Shown here: piece after piece, positions 37,188-49,185 of the stretch
Layout of the letters: the number at the start of each line of letters is the position of its first letter
How positions within the stretch are numbered: the stretch's first letter is position 1
Source: Rutstroemia sp. NJR-2017a BVV2
Lineage: Eukaryota; Ascomycota; Leotiomycetes; Helotiales; Rutstroemiaceae
Reading direction: 5' to 3'
Assembly (NCBI GenBank): GCA_002946415.1
Contig: NJPS01000045.1
Location: forward strand, 434,001 to 498,000
Length of the DNA stretch: 64,000 nt
Notes under the pieces: model-generated
Told to the model about the DNA's origin: nothing
Databases searched by the model: none
The model's input: only the letters and a program-made list of their open reading frames with translations
Position numbers and translations under genes: made by a program

Positions 37188-40100
37188 TCACCTGAAGAAC
37201 CTCCCTTTCGCTTGACTGAGCGTGCTCTTAACATCAAATAGGCCAGGCTTAGGCCGCTCCGGAGAGCCATACTGATGATGATGTTCTTCTTCTTGACTTA
37301 TTGTACGCTGTCTGTCCGAATTTACCCCAAATCTCGTCGTTGGTCCAAGGGGCATAGCGTGGTACCTGCCGTTCTCAGACTGCGGTTCTTGTATCACAGC
37401 AGTAGATCTGTATACTTGCCCCGACTGTAAATTTCGTGGATGTTGGCGGGGATCGTTCTGCGAGAATAAATTTTGTGGCTGGGCTGGGTATCTCGAGTGA
37501 TCGTAGACTATCCTGTTCTCCGCATGAGGTTCTTCGAATTTGCGGTGTGCGCTTTCACCGTATGCAGTATCGAGACGCCGACTCTGGGTTGGATGAGACA
37601 CTGTGCCTAGTGCTGGTGGATTTGGTTGCTGGGTTTGTACCTGTTTTGCATAAGCTGGCGAACCTTGGTTGAATATTTGCAATTGGCGGGGAAGGTTGTG
37701 TGGCGGTGATGCCTCCAATTGCTGTGTGTTGGAATCGTACATTGGATTTTCACCCGGTTGGTATTGGTGTCGATGCTGTTGTTGAGGTGCAGGAATTGCT
37801 TTGCTGGATGGAGAACCACCACGAGCCATATTCTGCGAGTAGTCCCATTCATCTTTTGCTGGAGCAATTGGCTTTCTTCTCACGAGACCCCCTTGGCTAC
37901 CCTGCGGTATCGCATTTTCAATTTGATCAACTCTACTGACCTGTTGAGGAATATTACGGTTTGGTGCGGAATAGTTGTTGTAAATTGGTGCTGCTTGCGG
38001 ACGCCAATTTTCCTGTTTTTGAAACAAGACTTGGTTTCGCATTTGATCTGTTCTGCTGTACGTGGCTGAGTTTACGGCTGCGACTGAGCCTGGATATCTA
38101 TGCTCATTACTGGTCAGATTGTGCAAGTTATTCTGTATCGAATCTGGCTGAAGAACATCTGATACTGCAGTCTCCTTGTGAAGTTTGTCGTCTGATGGAG
38201 CTGCATTTCGGTCTCCGTCTACTTGATGCGTATATTTGAGACCAGGAGCCCCTTCACTTTCAGACGCGACTGAGTGTTCAGAGCCCGTCCTCTGGAGATG
38301 ATCCGATCCGGTTTCTGAGAACAGTCTCCGCAGGGGATGTTCTGAATGGTGCCTTTCGTGAAGATCTTCGAAATAATCCTTGCGAGAAGCGAGACTAGTA
38401 GAAGCTGCATCTATATCGCTTTCATGACTTGATTGAACTTTATCCCCGGCAGCAATCTTGGCCTCCGCTCTCGCTCTCGCTTCCGCCCTCGCCCCCACCC
38501 TCGCTTTCGCCCTCCCCTTCGTTCTCCCATTCTCAACAGCATTGACTATGGATTGGTTTCCCCCTTTGATTTCTTTCTCGATTTCCACCAATATAAAAGA
38601 AATATAATTGATCAGGTACTCTAACGTTAACTTAGAGTTGTTTTTAAAAGACGCCGCTTGCATGGCATTTTTACCATCGTTGTTTATATGCATAATATCG
38701 GCTCCTTTAGCCAAAAGGAAATTGACGAACTCTGAATCACACATAGACGCAGCAGCAATTAGAGCCGTGTCGCCATCGTTATTTGTGGCATCTATTGCTG
38801 CACCGGCGTCAATTAGACGCTCCAGAGGTTCAAGTTCCGAGGAATTCTTTGCAGAGAGTATCAGAGCAGTAGATCCATCATCGCCACCCACCATATTGAC
38901 ATCGGCGTGGGCCAAGATGAGCTTCTTAATGATTTCTGACTCACAATTCCTCGCTGCTGCGAGAATGGGGTAGTCGTCTTCACCTCCACTGAGGTTCGCA
39001 TCCGCGCCATGCTCAAGCAAGACATCAACAATCTCGTCCCAGCCTAGATCACAAGCCCCATAAAGCGCAGTCCGTTGCGGAAAGTTTGGGTTAGACGTAC
39101 GGGCGTTAACATCAGCGCCCCGAATCAATAATTCTTTTACGATATCAACGTGTCCTTCTACTGCAGCTGTCTGTAAAGCCCAGCCATCGTCGGAATTGAC
39201 GTCCGCACCGTGGTCTAACAGCAACTTAAGGATGTCGAGTGTACCGTCATATGCTGAAGCTGTGAGAGCATTACCGTACCTGTTGAGTATTAGTTTTTCA
39301 TGCATGGAAAGCCATCAAAAAATTTGTATACATAGAACCACGAAAGAAAAATATCGTGATGGCTATGGATGTCATAGGTGAAAGTTCAAAGTTGTAGATG
39401 AGCTGAGCTCGTACGAATTTTGAATAGGGACTTACTCTTCGCCACGAGCATTGGCATCAGCTCCGAATTTCTCCAACAACAACTGCACTGTATTCATTTT
39501 CATGTTGTCAGTTGTCTCATATAGTGAATGGTCCAGTGTTTCACTCGAGATATTCCCTTCCGTATATTCCCAAAGTGCTTCAAGAACTTCTAGATCATCG
39601 GTTCTTGTAGCTGCCTCATAGAAGACCGTGTCGCAAGAAAGGTTAGCTCTTTTCTGAAGAAGGACCTTTGTGATTTCCCAATTACCTCCCTCTGCGGCGT
39701 CATTCAAAGCGGCTTGGTAGTCGTTATGGCTATGCTGAAAACGTGAATCGAGTAGCTTGTTCAGTATCTCGATACTCCCAGCTGCAGCAGCTGCAATAAA
39801 CGCCTTGCTGTATTCTTCTGGAGCAAGCTGATCAGCGTACTTCTCCATCAAGTACTCTAGCATCGAAACATCAGAGAGTGAGGCAGCTTGTTCTAGTGGG
39901 GTCTCGACATCATCGCGATCGATGGACAATGAAACGCCGTTCTGTACAAGAACTTCTACCGCGGCGAAGTTGCCAGAAGATATAGCTGAGTTAATCACGT
40001 ATCCCGAATATTTGCTGTAGGCGTTAAGGCTTGCCTCTCTTTAAATCAATTTCCTCATGACTTCGATATGGCCTTTTTCAGCAGCAAAATGTAAAGGTGT

Positions 40101-43100
40101 ATCATCCTCTTCCTCTTCACCGGTGTTAATTTTTACGTCTCTGTCAAGTAACTCTTCGACCATGTCCGAGTTGCCGAATGCGCAAGCAAAACAAAGCTTA
40201 GAGAATATTTATGTTAGCTATTATTTTAGGATACATTTCGGATGGTATTGACTCACCGGGGTGTTATCAGATATTTCATACCCATCTAGTTCGTCTTTGT
40301 GTCCGTTTTCGATAAGCGCTATGAGCAACTGCCTAAACCCGATTGCCGCCACGATCTGTACCGCATTCATCTCTCCCAAAACTTCGTATTCGAAATCCTT
40401 CGTGTTTCGCTTGTATTCTACTAGCCATCGGCGTCTTATTAGCGAACCAGATTTCCAAAATTCCTCGTCGAGACTTAAATCATCCGCAAACCCAATGGTA
40501 GCTTTGCTACCATGCTTCAGCCAATTCTTGACCATATATGGCAAAACTCCCATTTTCTCGAGTTCTTCAGCTTCTGGATCAGGATCAGGCTCCGAATCCT
40601 CGTCCCAGTCGTGATCGTTATCCGATGAGTCATCGTCATCAACGCTTGCTTCCTCCTCTTCCTCTGAGTCTGTCTCTTCATCTGAATCTTCATCGTCGGA
40701 ATCGGTGGTATCAGATCCGGAGCCTTCCTCGTTCGTGTCAACACTATGCAGTGACGGAGCAACGTTCTCTGGAAAATCTAACTTCTCTTTGAGGTAAGAG
40801 AATGATCTGAGCGCCAGAAGACCATGCTGTCTTGCTATTTCTTGAGTGGATAATCCAAGCAAGTCATTGGCATTGCTGATCAGGTGCTGTTTTGCTGCAC
40901 TATTCATGAAACAAACAGTGCGGTTTACCGAGATAAGTGGCTTACACTTCTCGATGGATTGCCTAAGATCTTGTCTGTCCTGATCGGATCCATCTTGTCC
41001 ACATAGAACAGCAAATTCGGTCTCCGTGGGTTCCTCGACCGTAAGTATGAGAGCTCGGAGCATTTCCTTAACGTTTTCTCCATACTCTCCTGCCGTCCTA
41101 AAGATCTGAAGCCATGCATTTTTCAGTAAGGCATTTAGTTCCTGTGGCATCGCTTCAAGCATTCTTCGGACTCTCAACTCGCTTTCGGCTTCTGGTAGCT
41201 CTTCAAGCTGAAGGCACGTGATATCGATCCAAGAAGTATTTTGTGCTCGCTCCCCAATCAAGCTACGAATAAACCATGCAAGAGCCTTCTTGTACTTCTT
41301 CTCGATCTCCAATTTCTCCACTTTGCTCTTCGCATGTTTGCGCAGTGTGTTTTGGAATTGATTGCTGAACTTCTCATCTTCCAGGTTGATCACCCGGAGA
41401 CGTTCTACGTTCAATGCTGCTTGGATGGTATATGTCGCACGACTGGTGATGAACCACTTCACCATGACTCGACCGGGGTCCTCAGCTTGACGGCCTTCGA
41501 GCTCGAGCTTCAACAAGTTCAGCAGCTTAACGGTAGAGTCTAGGTGCTCAGGAAGTAGGTGTAAATTACTTAGAACAATGTAGACACGGCTTCCAGTAAA
41601 TTCGTCCGCAAGCATACCTTGTAATGCTTTCCACAAATTCTCCACTGTTGGCGTTGTTCGTGCTTTATTCTTTCCCTTTTCCTTGACCTTGACAAAATCT
41701 TTTGCAAATGACGCCAAGGATTTTTCCCGAGCAACAAGCTGCCAGATGATGGACTTTAGGCAATCCTCAGCATTGCAGTAATCTGTTGCTGTATCACACA
41801 TAAAATAAGCAAACAAGATTGAATCTTCGTTTGCTAACTCCGTAGCTTCTGTGAGATTCTCCAAATCATCCAAGACAGAAAGCATGACACCTGTCTTGCC
41901 TCTACCCTCCGCCCCCCGAACCCAGAGCCCGTCTACTTTCACGGTATAGCTTGACCGCCGCTCAAGTCCGCCCTGGTCAACCCAGCCGATATAGTCATGC
42001 TCTTTGGATATCAAGGTCGATTTTCCCGAATTTCTGATCATGATCTTTCGCAGATGGCCGGGATGCAATCGTGCACTATCTAATGCTTCCATTATTCCTT
42101 TGAAATCGATCAATTCAATGTCACGGGCTGAATTAATTCGATTTTTAGCTGTCAGGTAGGCTCCATGTATCGCTTTCTTCAAAATGTTTTCCACAAGATT
42201 CCATCGTCCATCTCTAGCGCTGTCGAATTTCACTAGATCTCTGTGATTGCTAGCTAAACCATAGTTGGGCACGTCGCCTTCGAATGTTGCCGAGGTCTTA
42301 CTGACAAACTCAGAGAGCTCCTTAGGTATGAGGCGCTTTGCCAAGCCAAAAACTGCCGGCAGAGCGGCCATTTGGCAAAAGTCAGTTGGCTGTTCCTCCC
42401 AGAAACATAACAGCTCGATCTTGTTCCTGGTTTTGGCTGAAACTCGTCTAAATTCATCTTTCAGTTCTCGCAACGCTTCGTTGCCGGGCTCCATAATTTC
42501 CAACAACTTAGACGTAGTGGCCTTGTGGTGCTTCGCTGCCCAGTACGCATACATGGCCGCGCATGCAGCAACTGGAGCTCCTGCGAAAGGCGTGCCGAAA
42601 AATATTGCAGCGGATATAGCTTCGAGCATAAGTGGAAAGGACTCCTGTTGGGCATTAAGAATTGTGATTGCCTTGGCGATAACTAACCCTCCCATGCTGT
42701 GTCCAATGAATACTATCGGTCTTTTCTTGCAGTCTTCTCTTCCGCTTCTCAAAGCTACCAAGAGGACCTTGGAAATGTTGTCCAGGAACTGGCTGACTTT
42801 GAGTGGGCCTTGCCATGCAGACTGATACTTGTATAGAAGTATCCGCGCTTTTGGAAACGACCCTTGAAGACCATCTGCACTTTTCATCCAGTTCCAGCCG
42901 GTCTTGGTCGACTTCCAACTCTCGTGCGGGTGTGCGCCCAATCCAGGGACAAATACAATACTGTAAAGAAAGGTGAGATAGACTATCTTTGGGACAGAGG
43001 GAAACATACTCGATGTTAGATGTGACGCTATTTCGTTCACCAGGATAGATTACTTCAAGCTCTTGTTGAATAACATCGTAAGTCTTAGCACGGTTGCTAA

Positions 43101-43143
43101 CACCTCCGGTAACTTTTCGGGTTCCTGAACGTTTTAGAGACAT
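37188..43143 (-). CDS. NLR-like protein: serine hydrolase + NACHT-like NTPase + ankyrins, interrupted by an in-frame stop
   Basis: Exons complement(37188..39279, 39436..40196, 40257..42960, 43010..43143). Splices are GT-AG and phase-consistent, 1897 codons in all, but codon 998 is TAA (40041-40043). Residues about 45-310 are an alpha/beta hydrolase (IVFVPGLGAHP, nucleophile Ser133 in GHSMGG, likely His284), as in SesB-like effector domains. A STAND NTPase follows with P-loop GAEGRGKT (394-401), a Walker B-like RVYIVLSNL and KWFITSR. A helical region, a 60-residue Asp/Glu/Ser block and ankyrins come next. Beyond the stop are at least eight more ankyrin units and a Gln/Asn/Pro-rich tail of about 400 residues. 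The predicted product is 997 residues, or the locus is decaying. This layout is that of fungal NLR allorecognition or immune receptors; a role here is inference. Confidence 0.8.
40041..40043 (-). other. In-frame TAA within an ankyrin repeat of the NLR-like gene
   Basis: The frame reads GHIEVMRKLI, stop, REASLNAYSKYSG. Ankyrin units normally have Glu, Lys or Gln here (LLxxGADVN type), each one base away from TAA. Coding-quality ankyrin sequence continues in the same frame on both sides, so this is a nonsense codon or a base error rather than a natural gene end. Confidence 0.8.
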
Positions 43144-43547
43144 TTTTTCGCTCTGTTCGGCTCTCAGGATTGATATGCTTCGATATCATCGAAGACATAT
43201 AGAGTTGGTTGGTATGTTGTCTTTCCTTTCGTTATTTGCTTTTTTCGGAGCATGATCGTTGATCTAATAGTGCGAAAAGATCCATTCTAGGGGTGGTATC
43301 ACAGAGCCTCGTACGGCTGAATGATGACTGCATCAAGGGTTGCAATTGTGGACTAAATTGAAACGGTTGCAGTCCAAATTCTGGAGGACATCAGGCTGTT
43401 CGATATCCGCCCCCATTTTGGGCGCATAATTACCCTATAGGACGGCAGAGTATGGAGTGGCTTGAGTCAGTACCACAACCAACCTCGCAATGAAAGGAAA
43501 GACAAAAGACCATTCTACTCTACTTTACTTCTCTTATCCATGAGACA
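43144..43547. other. Bidirectional promoter between the NLR-like gene and the DUF6601-like gene
   Basis: Only 404 bp separate the two divergent starts, so the promoters overlap or are shared. No repeat or gene was recognised. Confidence 0.6.
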
Positions 43548-44664
43548 ATGTCTACCGAGAACATCAAGGTGTATAGTTCAACAATGGAAGATAGCTGGAG
43601 CCAAGTAAGTGCAACTATGCGACGAGGGGCAGTCTAACTCTGCACAGAGACCTCCATTCGAGACGCAACTGCTGAAGGCCGAAACCACAAAGGCCGACCA
43701 GAAACGCTTGGAATCGCTTTTGCCTGCCTTATATCGTACATTTCGTGATGATCTAGCAGCTCCTAATCTGAAAGATTCGCAATGGATTGAAAAGGAATTG
43801 GACCTGAGCAGGCTGGCCAAGATGTTCAGGTATTTATGGTTAGCCGGCCGACCTATGCCGCCTCGACCGCTTCATTACCAATTGATCCTCGGACGAGACG
43901 TCATGGTGACAGAACAAATGGATCTACACCTGGTATGGTCGTCTAATCGGATAATGCTAAAACCTCTCCCACGATATCTACTGGAGAGACAGTTTTGGCT
44001 TCGATATCTGACGTGTCGAGACCAGTGCGGCTGTTCGATGAAATCCGGGCAGTCTGTGCAGAGCGATCAAGTCGAGTGTATTCAGCGACAGCGTTGGAGA
44101 ACTGCTACGGGTTTCCTGTTCTCGTATGCTGCGTTGATCTGCTTCGAAAGCGATTTTCGTATTGCGCAAGAGAAGCATCTCATCCCCGCCACAATAGCCT
44201 GGCCTTCCTGGAGAACTTTCGTCCAAGAACTGGACACAGAGCACATTTACGGCAGGGTCAACTCGCGGTTTCTGTACGGGGAGCTGCGGCTTGGACGATT
44301 GAGCAAAATTCATCGCATATCGCAACTGTCGCTCAGAGGTTATTCGCAGGCCTGGAACCAGTACTCGACGTTTTTCGAAAGAAACTTCGCTCTGATAGCT
44401 TCAATTGCAATCTATGTTGCCTTCATTCTGGGGGCAATGCAGACAGGTCTCGCAACAGGGGATTTGCAAAACAATAATATCTTCCAGTCGGCAACGTCCG
44501 GATTTGTCCTCTTCTCGATATTGGGGCTCATCTCCGTCACCGTTTTGCTGATGCTGCTATTCCTTCTTATATTTGCAAGCAACTTAATAGGAACGTTGAT
44601 GTACCGCAAGAGGCGGCTACACAACATCTCCAATCATGTACAAGGCTTGTCGGCGGTAGCATGA
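43548..44664 (+). CDS. Fungal two-TM protein of the DUF6601-like family
   Basis: Exons 43548..43604 and 43648..44664 encode 357 residues. The 43-bp intron has a GTAAGT donor, CTAAC branch and CACAG acceptor, and joins in phase 0. The start MSTENIKVYSS is the first ATG. The conserved core is LAKMFRYLWLAGRPMPPRPLHYQ, MDLHLVWSSNRIMLKPLPRYLL, a Cys-containing middle part, FLFSYAALICFESDFRIAQEKHL, IYGRVNSRFLYGELRLGRL and RGY. Two membrane helices follow at about residues 280-300 and 320-345, and a short basic tail. I recall this pattern as the Pfam family DUF6601, widespread in Pezizomycotina and without known function; that name is from memory. The gene is divergent from the NLR-like gene. Confidence 0.8.
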
Positions 44665-45814
44665 TTGTCTAAACAATGGCACTTCGCGGTGTGGTGTGAA
44701 GTGGCGGAACACTCATTTATGTAGGCAATAGCCAGAGAACAATGAGGGATCCGATAAAGAAGATGCAGAAGGAGGGAGCTCAGGTCTTGCTTGGGATATA
44801 TGAACTGATCGTGAGATGAGGGATGATGTGAGGAATTGAGATTAAGAAAGATTACTCGCTGTTATTTGGGCGGTTTCCTTATGTCCGTGTACCCCTCAGT
44901 CGAATAAGTATACGAATTTGGATTAGTGGACACCCAACAACCGAATGTGTAGTTCCGAGTTTACCAACTAATAAATTATTGATTCAGTTATCCATTGGTC
45001 TTTTTTCATTCATAGAGACCTTTCTACCCGCGCAACATGGAGTGGCGTGATACCTCGCAGCCAATTATGAAAAAGATGTAGCACCGAAGACTCGCGAGGA
45101 AGAAGAGGAGAAGGAGAAGGAGAAGAATAAGTGCAGGAAGTAGTGTGTCAGGGATAGAGAGAGTGAAGGAGAGCTAGAAAGAACTACGCTTCGCTTGAAG
45201 CGACGTGAAGTGAATAGGGATGGATATATACAGTCCCCATCGTCTTCATCATGATATTGATCTCGACAACATCTTGATATCAGCCAAACCAACCAACCAT
45301 CACAATACACCCAACCATCCCCAAGTATCAACCCGCAATCAGATCAGCCCATCACTGGCACAAAAAACGAAGCAGACAAAGAGTGACTGTCATATTCACC
45401 ATCAATCCCATCATCACATCATTAATCATTTCTCTCTACTCCTAGCCTAGAAAAGTTTTATAACCGAGTATCTGAAGTCCCAGTTCAGTTCCTTCCCCCC
45501 TGCTCCCGCTCCCACCCATACATGCATGATTATCATCATCATCATATAAAACCAAAATCTTCTCATCTGGAGAAGTATGTAGGTAGCCAGCGACCCTGCA
45601 AATAGCCTCAAAAAAAGAGTTCGAGAAGATAAAAGGAGAAAATAAAAAGCGTTATAATCCGCTCGCAAATGGATCAAAAAAGAAACTCCCGCCCTCCCAA
45701 ACTCTCCAGGTATGAAAAAGCGCAAATATCCGGTGTTGAAGGATGTGGGGAAAAATGGTGCAAGAGAAACTTGCTTTTTGTTTGGAAAAAGTTCATCAAT
45801 ACAACCAAATATCA
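44665..45814. other. Convergent 3' region between the DUF6601-like and CaM-kinase genes
   Basis: 1.15 kb, both flanking genes ending here. A GAA/GGA purine run lies at about 45091-45130 and ATC repeats at about 45530-45547. The short open frames have no features. Confidence 0.45.
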
Positions 45815-47162
45815 TTACCTTCCAGAAATCTTGGCCGCCCCAGCACTCCATAAGCCTCTCGTTGTGTCCGCTATTTTCCTCGTTTGCGCTTCGATTTGTG
45901 CTTCCGTTTGGCCTTGCCCTGAGCTCCTCTCAATTCCCCTCATGAATTCTTCCCTTTGTGACGCATCTACGTTGGCCGTTTCACCAGTACCATATCCCGA
46001 ATCTACGTCCATAGCTCCGTCTTGTCCCATATCGCTAACTCCCGAATCGTTGGTTTTTTGGTAATTCAGTGGCTTGGCTCCGCGTTGAGGATCGGTAGAT
46101 TGTACACCATCCATCATGCCCGCTTGACCTTCTCGAAGCTTGTTGATGGCGCGCACGGTGTCGATAGCGGCGTGGAGTGTTCTTCGTGCGTTGAAGTTCT
46201 TCTTCACCACTGGGAGCAAATCACTGCCCTTGCCATCCTTGGAGACGGATTCGCCGGTTACGAATGGATGCGATAATGCTTCGTGGGCTGTCATCCGTTG
46301 TGTAGGGTCTATCGTAAGGCATTTTCTGATGAACTCGCGAGCGCCGCGACTTACGCCTCTCCAGTATTCTATGGGTGTGAAACTGTAGTCGGCGATAAGT
46401 ATAGCTTGCATTTCTTCCAAGTTGGAGTCTCGATCAAATGGAGTGTATCCGCATAGCAAAAAATAGGTGATGACGCCAATGGCCCAGATATCTACTGGCT
46501 TTCCATGTCCGGTCTTCTTGAAGATTTCTGGTGCCATGTATCCAGGTGTTCCGCAGGTCGTCGTAAGAACGTGGAATTGTTCCTCGTCCATTATTCTACT
46601 CAGACCGAAGTCTGCGATAAGGAGGTCGGCATTATCTTCTGGCGTTCGGAAGAGTAAGTTCTCCGGCTTAAGATCGCGATGAACAATTCCATGGTCGTGT
46701 AGATAAGCCACCGCGGAAAGGGTGGCTCGAATAAGCTCTGCAGCGTCAGACTCGAAGTAGGAACCCTTCCGACAGATTCGATCAAATAATTCCCCACCAA
46801 GCGCCAAGTCGGTGACGAGGTATAGATTGTTTAGGGTCTCGAAGTAGTCGACTAATGTGAGAATATTTTGATGTCCCATCGACACACGTTTGAGTACAGC
46901 GATCTCATTGCGAACCTATGAGTGAACAAACAAATTAGTTAGACGCAAGGAAGGGGAGCAACGACATGCGACGCAAACATACCATGTGTTCTCTGCCAGC
47001 CATCAATCTTTTATTGATGACCTTCGCAGCATAATATCTCCCTGTATCAATGTGCACACACTCCTTGACGACAGAGTATGATCCTGCGCCCAAAGTCTTC
47101 CCGGTCTTGTATCGACATGCTTGGACCTGCGGTCTACCCTGTTGAGGGTCTTGGGAAGACAT
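45815..47162 (-). CDS. CMK1: Ca2+/calmodulin-dependent protein kinase
   Basis: Exons complement(45815..46915, 46983..47162) encode 426 residues, typical of fungal CaMKs. It has the Gly-rich loop GAGSYSVV, Lys47, HRDLKPEN with Asp141, DFG with Asp162 and the activation segment TTCGTPGYMAPE. After the kinase domain, residues about 297-322 (VKKNFNARRTLHAAIDTVRAI) form a basic amphipathic helix, the conserved autoinhibitory and calmodulin-binding segment. A Ser/Asp-rich tail follows. The 67-bp intron joins GREHM to VRNEIAVLKR in phase 0. The class is certain; the exact paralogue is less so. Confidence 0.92.
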
Positions 47163-49185
47163 CTTGTTTCGCGTTTCGGGGAAGAGATGGATGGGATTGT
47201 GCGCCAGGAAGTCGTCGCTAAGAATATAAAATCAAAGGCTCAAGCAAATGGGTAAAGTAAAGATTGTGGTGGATATGACAAAGGATCGGGTGAGATCAAT
47301 CCAGAACCGAATGTTTTGTCGGGGTTTAGCACTTAGCACTACTGTAAGCACTGCTTCTCTGGTTGGGTCGTAATTGATAAAATTGTATGGAAAGGATGAA
47401 CTCGGATTGCGGGGCAAAAGCAACCTAAATTTCACAACGGCTACTCCGTAAGGTTACCGACGACAGAAACAGATAGTTACAGACTGAGCCGTCAAGCTTC
47501 CGCCAAATCAAGGATGCCGAAGTGGATACAGGATACGGTACAGGACACAGCAGAAGGATAAGCAGAGACAGAAGCAGGAGTAGCAGCAGAAGCAGAACCA
47601 GCAGGAGCGAGGTAAGAAAGCACAAGTACTAGCAGTAGCAGGATAAGCAGTCACCAAAACTCAATTAAGGTGGTACAAGGGTCGAGGGACGAGGGGCGAG
47701 GGGCGAGGGGCTAGTTGGGTTGATTTGTTACCTCTTTCTCTGTAACCTACAAAAGTACAGTAAGTGGGAGGGGGGAAGGGAACTATTCAGTGAAAATAAG
47801 AAGAAAACAAGTTCATCTTCCACATGCACTCAGCCAGGTATCAAGTAGCAAATATCAAGATTCTAGTATCAATGTACTTCGTAGCTTCCTACGTAAGTAT
47901 GTACACTCAGCTAAAAATCCCCCCGGACCGTCCAATCGATACTTCCCAAGTTGTCAAGGCAGTTGTAGCCACCGATAAAAGATCGTAGATCTTTGCTGGT
48001 CCGCCCGTCTATTTTAAGCATTATTGGAGGGCTGGCGTGAGGGTACTTGTAAGACAGATCCTCGAGTAGCTCCAACTTTATTGGTCGCGTTTGATTTCAG
48101 GGGTCTGCTGTCTGCTGGCTACTCGCGAACGCAGAGCAGAGTCAACACAAGAGACAGCACGAGCACTCTAGAAATTCCATCATCTCAACATCTACTTGGC
48201 GTTGCTTGCTATCGTCCATTTGTACTGGTGCAGCAGCAGCAGCATCGATACTCCGATCGGCAACTCCATGCAATTTGCTTCGTCCACTCAACCTTTGTAG
48301 CTACATCCCAGCAATACGCCTACTTTCGACCCCTCGAATAATCGGCATCGGGTGCTTTCGCGCGATTTGCTCAAGGAATATCCAGCCTCAAACGCCATAT
48401 TCATGCATGCACATTCGTCAATGGCAATGTCATCTGAGAAATTCATCAAAAACACAAAGGAAAGTAAGGGAAAAGATACTCGCAAGTTATTCAGCATCTC
48501 TCTCGCAATTCGTATTCTTTTTCGGTGTAAAGTACTTCAACTAAGTATCGTATCCATCGCGTTTGATCTACACGTGATACATCTGCAGTCCCACCGCTGG
48601 AACTTACTTAGCCTCAACAGCTCCACCTAACCCTACCGCTACGACCGACGTACGCGTTGTCACAAATATAGCAGTTGAGCTCTGTACAACACCGCCTCCC
48701 CCGGTTCCCATACCAAAGCTCGGTGTTGTACTCCATCTACTTTGTACCGAAGTATTGATTCAAGTATTGTTCACCATAAGAACTTTAATGCCGTCTTCAA
48801 GGACTGCGCCCTGTCATAGGACCACAGTTCCACAAAAAGAGCAAAAAAACGTAGGTCTGCTCCGACTTAGTTACCTCGTGTTTCAATTCACTGTTAAGGC
48901 TGAGTGCTGTATTTGCGTTTTTCATTCTTAATGTTGCCTTGTCCGGCTTTTCTTGGCCATGGCTTTGCTTTGCTTTACTTTGCTTTACTGTATTTCAGCT
49001 CTTCCTGTTCTTCTTCCTTCTTCGCGACATTGTGTTGTTTCGTAATCACACTCATTTTGCGCCGTGTGATCTTATTCTCTGTTGTTTTACCGTCTTCTAT
49101 TTATCCTTCCGAAGTACATATTCGAAGTCGTCTATTTCGTCAGTGCTGGGTTGAAGTCGATATCCCGTGACGGTACCGAGTGACA
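47163..49185. other. Divergent intergenic region between the CaM kinase and the Ser/Thr-rich membrane protein
   Basis: 2.0 kb with no convincing gene. Imperfect AGCAGA-type repeats occur at about 47548-47640, GAGGGGC units at about 47683-47713 and CTTTG/CTTTA units at about 48960-48992. A hydrophobic frame at 48904-49170 stops before the next gene and is not joined to it by an obvious intron. Confidence 0.45.

Noticed and set aside
40018..40137. An intron covering the in-frame TAA of the NLR-like gene
   Set aside because: The donor would be a weak GTAAAA, and the removed sequence encodes a textbook ankyrin unit. A nonsense codon or base error is simpler, though RNA evidence could overturn this.
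43609..43647. GTG start for the DUF6601-like gene
   Set aside because: A 19-codon first exon with an ATG and perfect intron signals joins in frame just upstream.
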